The notes: generated by a model from the letters alone, not told the origin. A stretch of DNA of 5,532 nt from DATJWY01 sp035500775 (GCA_035500775.1 DATJWY010000295.1:1-5532); one strand, 5' to 3'. Counted from the stretch's first letter, positions 1 through 5,260 are shown. Translations and numbers: made by a program.

Positions 1-105
1 CCCGCCGGGGCCGTACGGCCCCGGACCCCAATCCGTTTACACGTTGCGCCGGGGTCCGGGGGGTGGCTTCACCCCCCGGCGGGGTTTCAGGGGCAGCGCC
101 CCTGA
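1..105. repeat. Palindromic intergenic repeat, head-to-head hairpin copy
   Basis: This stretch is a chain of hairpins. Positions 5-24 are a perfect palindrome (8-bp stem CCGGGGCC around GTAC). Positions 56-79 form a 10-bp stem CCGGGGGGTG with loop GCTT. Positions 87-105 form an 8-bp stem TCAGGGGC with loop AGC. Positions 1-30, read on the minus strand, match 5210-5239 at 29 of 30 bases, and 51-105 resembles 5211-5260 in sense orientation. The element is therefore an inverted pair of the same module around a spacer of about 20 nt (31-50). It lies just beyond the stop codon of the permease gene and may also act as its terminator. It may continue left of the window. No coding function is seen. 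Confidence 0.8.
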
Positions 106-123
106 GGGATGGCCGGAAAACCC

Positions 124-957
124 TCACCGCTCGCGCCCCCGCGGATCGAGCGCGTCGCGCAGCGCGTCGCCGGCCAAATTGCAGGAGAGGGCGAGCGCCA
201 TGATCGCCCCGCCGGGGAAGAACACCAGCCAGGGCGCCGAGGTGAAGTAGCTCTGGTTCTCGTAGATGATGTTGCCCCAGGATGGGGTGGGCGGCCGCAC
301 GCCGACGCCGAGGAAGGAGAGCGTCGCTTCCAGCAGCACGGTGGTGGCGATGCCGAGCGTGGACCAGACGAGCACGGTGGGCAGCAGATGCGGCAGGATG
401 TGCCGCAGCAGCACCCGTGCCGGATGCGCGCCGAGGCCGCGCGCGGCGACGACGAATTCGCGTTCCGCGAGCGCGATGGTCTCCGTGTAGATCACCCGCG
501 CGATCTGCACCCAGTTCACCATGGCGATGACCATGGCGACGATCCAGAGCGAGGGCTCCAGCAGCGCCGACAAGGCGATGGCGAGCAGCAAGGCGGGAAA
601 GGCCATCATCAGGTCGGTGAAGCGCATGATCGCGGCACCCACCGTGCCACGTGCATAACCGCCGATGACGCCGAGCAGCGTGCCGAGCGCCACGGCGACG
701 CCATTCGCCACCAGGCCGATGATGAGCGAGGTGCGGGCGCCGAAGAGCAGGCGGGAGAGCAGGTCGCGGCCGAGCAGGTCGGTTCCGAGCAGGAAACGTC
801 CGCCGGGCGGCAGCGGTCCGCCATCGTCGCCGATGCCGTCGGTGAATTGCTGGTCCGGGTCGAAGGGCGCGAGATGCGGGGCGAAGATCGCGACCAGAAC
901 GATCAGGATCAGGATGGCGGCGCCGATGAGGCCGAGCGTATGGCGGAAGCGGATCAT
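124..957 (-). CDS. ABC transporter permease, DppC/OppC family (peptide/nickel type)
   Basis: This is one of the two inner-membrane channel subunits of a peptide/opine/nickel-type ABC importer. It normally pairs with a DppB-type permease, a periplasmic binding protein and DppD/DppF ATPases. The 277-residue length is usual for the family. Residues about 9-27 form the first membrane segment of the OppC N-terminal domain. The signature GTDLLGRDLLSRLLFGAR (58-75) is typical of DppC proteins. Further hydrophobic segments lie at about 78-100, 115-135, 137-157, 194-214 and 243-263. The cytoplasmic EAA coupling loop, which contacts the ATPase, is at about 165-190 (EREFVVAARGLGAHPARVLL) with the invariant Gly174. 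A late RPPTPSWGN motif (221-229) is also family-typical. The ATG at 957 is the only sensible start: an in-frame TGA lies 11 codons upstream and the next Met is residue 111. Shine-Dalgarno support is poor, since the nearest AGGACAGGG is well upstream. No dppB lies upstream in the window, so the substrate cannot be named. Confidence 0.93.
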   Translation of the reverse strand: MIRFRHTLGLIGAAILILIVLVAIFAPHLAPFDPDQQFTDGIGDDGGPLPPGGRFLLGTDLLGRDLLSRLLFGARTSLIIGLVANGVAVALGTLLGVIGGYARGTVGAAIMRFTDLMMAFPALLLAIALSALLEPSLWIVAMVIAMVNWVQIARVIYTETIALAEREFVVAARGLGAHPARVLLRHILPHLLPTVLVWSTLGIATTVLLEATLSFLGVGVRPPTPSWGNIIYENQSYFTSAPWLVFFPGGAIMALALSCNLAGDALRDALDPRGRER

Positions 958-1230
958 GTGGCGGGAAATCTTGCCCTGTCCTGCGCGTCAGCATGCACCC
1001 ATCGGTCCCGGCATCCGTCGCGGTCAGGGCTGCCGGGAATCTCACGATGGACGTGATCGAACGGCGGGGCAAGAGGTGGTGGCGGACCTGCCGGGTTCCG
1101 TGCCAAGGTCATACTCGTGCGTGGCCGCGGCCAGTTTGTCGCGGGGCCAAGGTGAAGCGGGCCCAGACGTGTGAACGCGCATCAAGGTGCCGCACCTCGA
1201 TCTTCTTAACGAATGGCGGCAGGACCTCTC
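958..1230. other. Divergent intergenic region, permease / transglutaminase-like gene
   Basis: These 273 bases separate the starts of two divergent genes and should hold promoters for both. I see no convincing -35/-10 pair on either strand and no recognisable remnant of a DppB permease. The frame leading into the permease start on the minus strand has closely spaced TGA stops. Open frames crossing this stretch look like spill-over from neighbouring genes. Nothing else is supported. Confidence 0.5.
1221..1224 (+). promoter_or_regulatory. Ribosome binding site fixing the start at 1231
   Basis: AGGA sits 6 nt before ATG 1231. The upstream in-frame ATG at 1213 has no such site, and the AGGA would lie inside its own coding sequence. 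This favours the start at 1231, giving the family-typical beginning MKIRIGYDL. Confidence 0.7.
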
Positions 1231-2046
1231 ATGAAAATCCGTATCGGCTACGATTTGATGTTCGACTGCCCCCAGCCGCTGCCCATGATCGTGGTGCTGA
1301 ACGTCCATTACTCGCGTGCATCGGATCTGGTTCATCCGGATTATTTGCTGACCGTGCCGCCAGTGCCGGTCAGTTCCTACAGGGATTCGTTCGGCAATTG
1401 GTGCAGCCGCTTGGTGGCGCCGGCCGGTGGGATTCGGCTGACCACCGACGCGCTGATCCTCGATTCCGGCCTGCCCGATCCCGTATTCCCCGCCGCCAGG
1501 CAGCATCCCGTGGAGGAACTGCCCGCCGAGACGTTGCAATTCCTGCTGGGTAGCCGCTACTGCGAGACGGACCGGCTTTCCGAGATCGCCTGGGCGATGT
1601 TCGGCCATCTGGAAGGGTGGGCACGGGTGCAGGCGATCTGCGACTTCGTGCACCACCATGTCAGCTTCGGCTACCATCACGCGCGCGCGACCCGGACGGC
1701 GTGGGAAACCTACAATGAACGCGTGGGCGTCTGCCGGGACTTCGCCCATCTGGCGCTCACGCTGTGCCGCTGCACCAACATTCCCGCGCGCTACTGCACC
1801 GGTTATCTCGGCGATATCGGCGTCCCGCCGGATCCCGCCCCGATGGATTTCTCCGGCTGGTTCGAGGCGTATCTGGACAATCAGTGGCATGTCTTCGATG
1901 CGCGCCACAACACCCGCCGCGTCGGACGCATCCTGCTCGGCTATGGGCGCGATGCCGCTGACGTGCCGATCAGCCACACATTCGGCCCCAACACCCTCAC
2001 AAACTTCCGGGTATGGGCAGACGAGATTAAAAACACGCCCGTGTAG
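1231..2046 (+). CDS. Transglutaminase-like cysteine peptidase family protein
   Basis: A 271-residue cytoplasmic protein of the bacterial transglutaminase-like superfamily (papain-like fold). Bacterial members are usually proteases, amidases or peptide cross-linkers; the true substrate of this subfamily is not known to me. The N-terminal half (about 1-130) is the beta-rich domain that precedes the catalytic core, starting MKIRIGYDL. The core carries the nucleophile in GVCRDFAHLALTLCRC, with Cys168. The acidic end of the triad is in WHVFDARHN, with Asp223. The position expected for the catalytic His, 15 residues before that Asp in the SGWFEAYL segment, is Ser208, whereas most transglutaminases have HAW. 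YCTGYLGDIGVPPDPAPMDF (about 187-206) is strongly family-like. There is no signal peptide or membrane segment. The gene diverges from the permease and converges with the TTC38-like gene, so it is probably monocistronic. It ends at TAG shortly before a hairpin cluster. The family call is secure; activity is uncertain because of Ser208. Confidence 0.92.
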   Translation: MKIRIGYDLMFDCPQPLPMIVVLNVHYSRASDLVHPDYLLTVPPVPVSSYRDSFGNWCSRLVAPAGGIRLTTDALILDSGLPDPVFPAARQHPVEELPAETLQFLLGSRYCETDRLSEIAWAMFGHLEGWARVQAICDFVHHHVSFGYHHARATRTAWETYNERVGVCRDFAHLALTLCRCTNIPARYCTGYLGDIGVPPDPAPMDFSGWFEAYLDNQWHVFDARHNTRRVGRILLGYGRDAADVPISHTFGPNTLTNFRVWADEIKNTPV

Positions 2047-2073
2047 CCCGACAGACCCATAAATCCTGGGTTT

Positions 2074-2143
2074 CCAAAGGCCCTCGGCCTTTGGCGGAGG
2101 TGCAGGAGGCAGAGCCTCCTGCAGGGCCCGGGGCGGAGCCCCG
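2074..2143. repeat. Three-hairpin cluster between convergent genes; likely bidirectional terminator
   Basis: Three hairpins with 3-nt loops follow one another. The first is 2074-2094 (9-bp stem CCAAAGGCC, loop CTC), the second 2102-2122 (9-bp stem GCAGGAGGC, loop AGA), and the third 2129-2143 (6-bp stem CGGGGC, loop GGA). They fill the gap between the transglutaminase-like stop (2046) and the stop of the convergent TTC38-like gene (2146), so a two-way terminator role is plausible, although there is no T-tract. The linker CGGAGGT between the first two hairpins matches the CGGGGT linkers in the repeats at both window ends. This suggests the same element family with different stem sequences. Confidence 0.75.
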
Positions 2144-2145
2144 CG

Positions 2146-3477
2146 TTACGCTTCCGCCGCCGCCCAGGTTCGCAGCGCCAGCGTCTCCGCGGTCGGGCTG
2201 TTCGGTTTCAGCGCCTTGCGCTCGATGGCGAGCGCCCGCGCGAGCTTGGTCCGTCCCGCCCCGATCGCCGCCGCGATCAAGGTCTGCGCGAACAGATCGC
2301 GCTGCGCGTTGCTGCCGCCGATGCGCGCGAGCTGGTAACGAAGCGGCAGCAGCAGGTCCACGGCCTCGTCATAGCGCTTTTCCCGGGCCGCCCGCAGCGC
2401 CCGCGCCACGTCCAGCCCGATCTCGGCGGTGATGTCGTGGTTGGTGCCCGGTGCCGCGCCGGCGTAGTGGCGCAGCGAGCGTTCGAGCTGATCCGCCGCC
2501 TCGCTCCGGCCGGCGCCGGCGAGGGCCATCATGATGTGCGCATCGTTGAAGACCAGCACATGATCCTCGGCATGGTTCAGCCAGGCATCCGCGACACCCT
2601 GCCAGCGATCGCCGACATCGTGGCCGAGCAGTTCCAGCCGCCAGAGCAGCGCGGCGGCGTCCACCAGATCGAGGAGCACCAGCGATTGCGTGCCGCGGAT
2701 ATGCTGGTCGAACAGATTGAACACCTCGTCGATCCGGTTCCGTTCCAGCAGGAAGAGCGCGAGGTGCCACCATTGATGCACGGCGAGTCCGGCGGCGGGC
2801 GTCCAGTGCGATTCCAGGCCCCGCAGCCAGTTGGTGCCTTCCACGAACCGGCCCTGCATCTCCAGCACATGCGCGACGGCGTGGATCGCCCAGGTATCGT
2901 CCGGGTTGCGCTCCACCGCCTGGCGGCCGATGCGTTCGCCGGCGGCATAGTCGTGGCTTTCCTCCAGCCCGAAGGCGTACATGCCGAGGATGAAGCCCGT
3001 GGTGGTTTCGTCCTCGCCCCAGAACGGCAGCACCCGGGCGGGGGAGTCGCGCAGATTGGCGGCATCGCCCAGGTAGAAATACGTGTCATGGGCGAAGCGG
3101 AGGGCGAGCACGTCGCGCGGCGCTTCCAGCAGCGCCTCCTCCCAGAGCGCGGCGGCGCCGGTCAGGTCATCGCGCGCCCAGGCCTCGGCCGCGGCGAGGT
3201 GCAGTTTCTCCAGCCGGGTCGCCGTGCCGGCCAGCGCCTGGGCGCGGCGCAGCGGCTCGGCCACGGCCGGCGCATGACCGGGCACGCCGCCCAGGCTGTT
3301 CAGCGCGGCGAGGCTGGTATGGCCGAGCAGGAAGTCGGGATCCACCTGCACCGCCTGGGTCAGGGTCGCCACCGGGTCGCCGGCCCAGCTCAGGTATTGC
3401 AGCGTCGCCCGTTCCAGGGCGTCGGCGGAGGCGGCGCTGGCGGAGGTGGGCCGCGCGTCGTTCAGTCTCTGGTCCAT
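2146..3477 (-). CDS. Tetratricopeptide-repeat protein, TTC38-like
   Basis: A 443-residue soluble protein resembling the TTC38 (tetratricopeptide repeat 38) family, which occurs in bacteria and animals and has no established biochemical role. TPR-like helical pairs run throughout, for example at about 36-60, 103-135, 180-215 and 240-265. The family-defining stretch is AIHAVAHVLEMQGRFVEG (197-214), followed by HQWWHLALFLLE (234-245), then LLDLVDAAALLWRLELLG (268-285) and NDAHIMMALAGAG (311-323). Two HxxxH pairs (His199/His203 and His234/His238) plus His314 lie in these conserved parts. There is no signal peptide or membrane segment, so it is presumably cytoplasmic. I chose the start at 3477 because AAGGGAG sits 6 nt upstream of that ATG. 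The longer reading to 3639 is Pro/Arg/Gly-rich and overlaps the hydrolase stub in another frame. The start overlaps the stub's stop by 16 nt, implying translational coupling. Confidence 0.88.
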   Translation of the reverse strand: MDQRLNDARPTSASAASADALERATLQYLSWAGDPVATLTQAVQVDPDFLLGHTSLAALNSLGGVPGHAPAVAEPLRRAQALAGTATRLEKLHLAAAEAWARDDLTGAAALWEEALLEAPRDVLALRFAHDTYFYLGDAANLRDSPARVLPFWGEDETTTGFILGMYAFGLEESHDYAAGERIGRQAVERNPDDTWAIHAVAHVLEMQGRFVEGTNWLRGLESHWTPAAGLAVHQWWHLALFLLERNRIDEVFNLFDQHIRGTQSLVLLDLVDAAALLWRLELLGHDVGDRWQGVADAWLNHAEDHVLVFNDAHIMMALAGAGRSEAADQLERSLRHYAGAAPGTNHDITAEIGLDVARALRAAREKRYDEAVDLLLPLRYQLARIGGSNAQRDLFAQTLIAAAIGAGRTKLARALAIERKALKPNSPTAETLALRTWAAAEA

Positions 3478-3716
3478 TGCTTGCTCCCTTGGTCCCGCAA
3501 GAAGGCGACGATGTCTTGGGCGACCTGCTCCGGCGCTTCCCAGTGCGGCGCGTGCCCGATCGCCGGGTAGATGATGTGCCGCGCCCCCGGGATCGCCCGG
3601 AGCAGCGCCGGGGCAGCGATCAAGGAGAGGTGGTCGCACCGGGGCCCGCCTGTGGCCGTGGCGGCGGATGCCGTGCCGGAAAGCGTGGTAAGGTGATTCG
3701 AGAAAAGCCCGCTCAT
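3462..3716 (-). pseudogene. C-terminal remnant of an alpha/beta hydrolase
   Basis: The 84-codon frame ends in a clear alpha/beta-hydrolase C-terminus. CDHLSLIAAPALLRAIPGAR (about 27-46) resembles the strand and loop that carry the catalytic acid, perhaps Asp28. IIYPAIGHAPHWEAPEQVAQ (48-67) contains the catalytic-type His55, and a final helix follows (DIVAFLRD). Everything N-terminal is missing: oxyanion loop, GxSxG nucleophile elbow and cap. Intact relatives are roughly 250-300 residues. The first 25 or so residues are low-complexity Ser/Ala/Thr and unlike the family, so the break lies near 3640. An ATG at 3716 has GGAG 6 nt upstream, so a short peptide could still be made, but it could not be an active hydrolase. 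The stop overlaps the TTC38-like start by 16 nt, so the frame may survive because it couples translation of that gene. I treat it as a degraded gene; a genuine small protein is the alternative. Confidence 0.65.
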
Positions 3717-3806
3717 AGGGGACTCCGCTCAGGATTTAGGAATGCGAGGCCGGCGGCCCGCCTGCGTCCGGCCGGAGGAGACGTCAGGATTGCGCTACCC
3801 AACATC

Positions 3807-3835
3807 GTGTCATTGATATTTATACCTACTATAAT
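3807..3835 (+). promoter_or_regulatory. Candidate sigma70-type promoter toward the dehydrogenase
   Basis: GTGTCA (3807-3812; 4 of 6 matches to TTGACA), a 17-nt spacer and a perfect TATAAT (3830-3835) lie in the AT-rich island. Transcription would begin near 3842, leaving a leader of roughly 225 nt before the dehydrogenase start at 4067. This is a visual match only. Confidence 0.4.
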
Positions 3836-3845
3836 AGTTGTATAA
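3820..3845. promoter_or_regulatory. 26-bp inverted repeat, candidate operator
   Basis: The dyad reads TTATAC-CT-ACTAT-A-ATAGT-T-GTATAA: 6-bp and 5-bp perfect half-sites, with a 1-2 nt imperfection between them, around a single central A. It covers the TATAAT of the candidate plus-strand promoter and the predicted start point of the minus-strand one, where a repressor could control both directions. No regulator gene is visible in the window, so the binding protein is unknown. AT-rich DNA yields chance dyads, which limits confidence. Confidence 0.45.
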
Positions 3846-3846
3846 A

Positions 3847-3875
3847 CTTATAAACATCATAATCACGTGAATCAA
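3847..3875 (-). promoter_or_regulatory. Candidate sigma70-type promoter toward the hydrolase stub and TTC38-like gene
   Basis: On the minus strand TTGATT (3875-3870), a 17-nt spacer and TATAAG (3852-3847) resemble a -35/-10 pair. Transcription would start near 3840 and run through a leader of about 120 nt to the hydrolase-stub ATG at 3716 and on to the TTC38-like gene. It overlaps the divergent plus-strand candidate region. This is a visual match only. Confidence 0.4.
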
Positions 3876-3947
3876 ATCAATTCCCGATCAGGCCGGTACG
3901 GCCAGCGTATGGCTGGTTCGCGATGCGTGACGCGGAAGGAGATGCGA

Positions 3948-4070
3948 ATGCGGAAACACTTGCCTGCCGCGCCGAGGCGTGGCGTGTGCGCCCGGCCCTC
4001 GATGCCGCCGGCGATTCCGGGCGTGGTGCCGGCTGCCCCGGCGCGGCGGGCGGCGGAGTGGGGGCGATGA
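3948..4070 (+). CDS. Possible 40-residue leader ORF upstream of the dehydrogenase
   Basis: A short frame begins at ATG 3948, 6 nt after the strong Shine-Dalgarno AAGGAG (3936-3941). It ends at TGA 4068-4070, which overlaps the dehydrogenase ATG (4067-4069) as ATGA. This geometry is typical of translational coupling. The predicted peptide starts MRKHLPAAPRRGV and is rich in Pro, Ala and Arg, with no recognised family, no signal peptide and no membrane segment. Most third codon positions are G or C, but that also holds for non-coding frames in such a GC-rich genome. It may be a true leader peptide, or only a ribosome-loading ORF. Alternatively it may be an accident, with the strong AAGGAG being chance. 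Confidence 0.35.
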   Translation: MRKHLPAAPRRGVCARPSMPPAIPGVVPAAPARRAAEWGR

Positions 4071-5029
4071 GCGCGCCGGTGCGCATCGCCGTCCTGGACG
4101 ATTACCAGGGCATCGCGCTGGAAATGGCGGACTGGACCAGCCTGCCGCCGGCGGCGGAAGTCGCCGTGTTTTGCGACCACCTGACGGATGAGGACGCGCT
4201 GGCGGCGCGGCTCGCCCCGTTCCAGGTGATCTGCGCCATGCGCGAGCGCACGCCGCTCCGCCGCTCGCTGCTGCAACGTCTGCCCGCGCTGCGCCTGATC
4301 GTGACGACCGGGGCGCGCAATGCGGCGATCGACGTCGCGGCGGCGAATGAGCTTGGCATCACCGTCTGCGGCACCAATGCCTGCACCCATGCCACGCCGG
4401 AACTCACCTGGGCGCTGATCCTGGCGCTGACGCGGAACCTGATCGCGGAAAACAGCTTCCTGCGCGCGGGCGGCTGGCAGCTTGGGGTCGGTGGCGATCT
4501 GCGCGGGCGGGTGCTCGGGGTGCTCGGCCTCGGGCGGCTCGGCAGCGCGGTCGCCACGGTGGGGCAGGCCTTCGGCATGGAACTGATCGCCTGGAGCCAG
4601 AACCTGACCGAGGAGCGGGCGAACACGCATGGCGTGCGGCGAGTGGACCGGGACACGCTGTTCCGCGAGGCGGATGTGCTGACCATCCATCTCGTGCTCA
4701 GCGAGCGCACGCGCGGGCTGGTCGGCGCGCACGAGCTGGGGCTGATGCGGCAGGGCGCCTATCTGGTGAACACGTCGCGCGGCCCGATCGTGGACGAGGC
4801 GGCGCTGATCGAGGCGCTGCGGGCGAAGCGCATCGCCGGGGCGGGGGTGGATGTGTACGACGTCGAGCCGCTACCGGTGGAGCACCCGTTCCGGTCGCTG
4901 CCGAACGTGCTGGCGACGCCGCATATCGGCTACGTGTCGCGCGCGTCGTACGAGGTTTTCTACCGGGATACGGTGGAGGATATCCGCGCCTGGATGGCGG
5001 GGGCGCCGATGCGGGTGATTACGGGATAG
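4067..5029 (+). CDS. D-2-hydroxyacid dehydrogenase family protein (phosphoglycerate dehydrogenase-like)
   Basis: A 320-residue soluble NAD(P)-dependent oxidoreductase that interconverts a D-2-hydroxyacid and its 2-keto acid. Residues about 5-105 and 290-320 form the substrate-binding half, opening RIAVLDDYQGIALEMADW; about 106-289 is the Rossmann half. The glycine motif is GLGRLG (154-159). The catalytic set is complete: Arg238 in NTSRGPIVDE, Glu267 in DVYDVEPLP and His286 in ATPHIGYVS. At the end of the second Rossmann strand the acidic residue typical of NAD enzymes is replaced by Ser177 (AWSQNL), so cofactor preference is open. The sequence fits the subgroup of putative phosphoglycerate-dehydrogenase-like proteins, but it lacks the ACT region of classical SerA and has no serine-pathway neighbours, so I give no symbol. 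The ATG at 4067 has GGAG 8 nt upstream and begins just before the conserved first strand; an in-frame ATG at 3923 would add an unrelated Gly/Ala-rich extension. It is followed by a small hairpin. Confidence 0.93.
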   Translation: MSAPVRIAVLDDYQGIALEMADWTSLPPAAEVAVFCDHLTDEDALAARLAPFQVICAMRERTPLRRSLLQRLPALRLIVTTGARNAAIDVAAANELGITVCGTNACTHATPELTWALILALTRNLIAENSFLRAGGWQLGVGGDLRGRVLGVLGLGRLGSAVATVGQAFGMELIAWSQNLTEERANTHGVRRVDRDTLFREADVLTIHLVLSERTRGLVGAHELGLMRQGAYLVNTSRGPIVDEAALIEALRAKRIAGAGVDVYDVEPLPVEHPFRSLPNVLATPHIGYVSRASYEVFYRDTVEDIRAWMAGAPMRVITG

Positions 5030-5030
5030 A

Positions 5031-5043
5031 GGGCCTTCGGCCC
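5031..5043 (+). terminator. Short hairpin just after the dehydrogenase stop
   Basis: GGGCC-TTC-GGCCC gives a 5-bp G/C stem with a 3-nt loop, beginning 2 nt after the TAG stop. There is no T-run, so it is a weak intrinsic terminator at best. It could instead protect the 3' end of the mRNA. Confidence 0.4.
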
Positions 5044-5102
5044 CTGGACGATGATTGCCTGAGATTGAAGCGCGTAGACTTGGGGCTTTCCCTCCGTGGC
5101 CA

Positions 5103-5129
5103 TTCCACCGCTCCTGCGGAGCGGCGGAA
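5103..5129. repeat. Isolated long hairpin in the dehydrogenase/porin-like intergenic region
   Basis: TTCC-A-CCGCTCC, loop TGC, GGAGCGG-C-GGAA forms an 11-bp paired stem with one A/C mismatch. It lies between the converging ends of the dehydrogenase (plus) and the outer-membrane protein gene (minus), 28 bases before the larger repeat element. Its sequence does not match the other hairpins, but it has the same 3-nt-loop design. Confidence 0.6.
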
Positions 5130-5156
5130 CCTTGGGCCACTCCGCCCCAAACCCCA

Positions 5157-5260
5157 CTGGGGCCTTGAGGCCCCAGACCCCCAATATGTTATTAGGACGA
5201 ATGAAGTATTGGGGTCCGGGGCCTTACGGCCCCGGCGGGGTCCAGGGGCAGCGCCCCTGG
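5157..5260. repeat. Palindromic intergenic repeat, second full copy
   Basis: Three hairpins are present: 5157-5176 (8-bp stem CTGGGGCC, loop TTGA), 5216-5235 (8-bp stem CCGGGGCC, loop TTAC) and 5242-5260 (8-bp stem CCAGGGGC, loop AGC). The first is an inverted, diverged copy of the second: CCCCCAAT at 5178-5185 faces ATTGGGGT at 5208-5215 across a 22-nt AT-rich spacer. The order (inverted hairpin, spacer, hairpin, linker CGGGGT, AGC-loop hairpin) is exactly that of 1-105. It sits between convergent gene ends and may terminate both. Confidence 0.8.

Noticed and set aside
109..1056. Long plus-strand open frame opposite the permease
   Set aside because: The translation is Gly/Arg/His/Asp-rich with no family features. 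It is the antisense shadow of a strongly recognised permease in GC-rich DNA.
958..1212. Remnant of a DppB permease upstream of the DppC-type gene
   Set aside because: The minus-strand frame leading into the permease start has closely spaced stops, and no permease-like sequence is recognisable there.
1042..1977. 311-codon minus-strand open frame opposite the transglutaminase-like gene
   Set aside because: It lies antisense to a secure gene and its product has no recognisable motif or compositional sense.
2437..3570. 377-codon plus-strand open frame opposite the TTC38-like gene
   Set aside because: It is antisense to a clear TPR protein; the Gly/Arg/Gln/His-rich translation is typical of complement-strand artefacts at high GC.
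3478..3639. N-terminal extension of the TTC38-like gene to an ATG at 3639
   Set aside because: The added 54 residues are Pro/Arg/Gly-rich and out of frame with real hydrolase sequence in the same bases. ATG 3477 has a good AAGGGAG site.
3863..3870. TCACGTGA palindrome
   Set aside because: It is a perfect 8-bp palindrome, but short and alone, with nothing to tie it to a regulator.
3923..4066. In-frame extension of the dehydrogenase to ATG 3923
   Set aside because: The added 48 residues are Gly/Ala-rich without homology. The family begins at the first beta strand just after 4067, which has its own GGAG.
3872..4732. 286-codon minus-strand open frame opposite the dehydrogenase
   Set aside because: It is an Arg/Gln/His-rich shadow of a gene with a full catalytic set.
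1..5260. Window as a composite transposon bounded by the two similar repeats
   Set aside because: The repeats are short, lack any transposase or target duplication, and look like dispersed intergenic palindromes; a third relative lies at 2074-2143.
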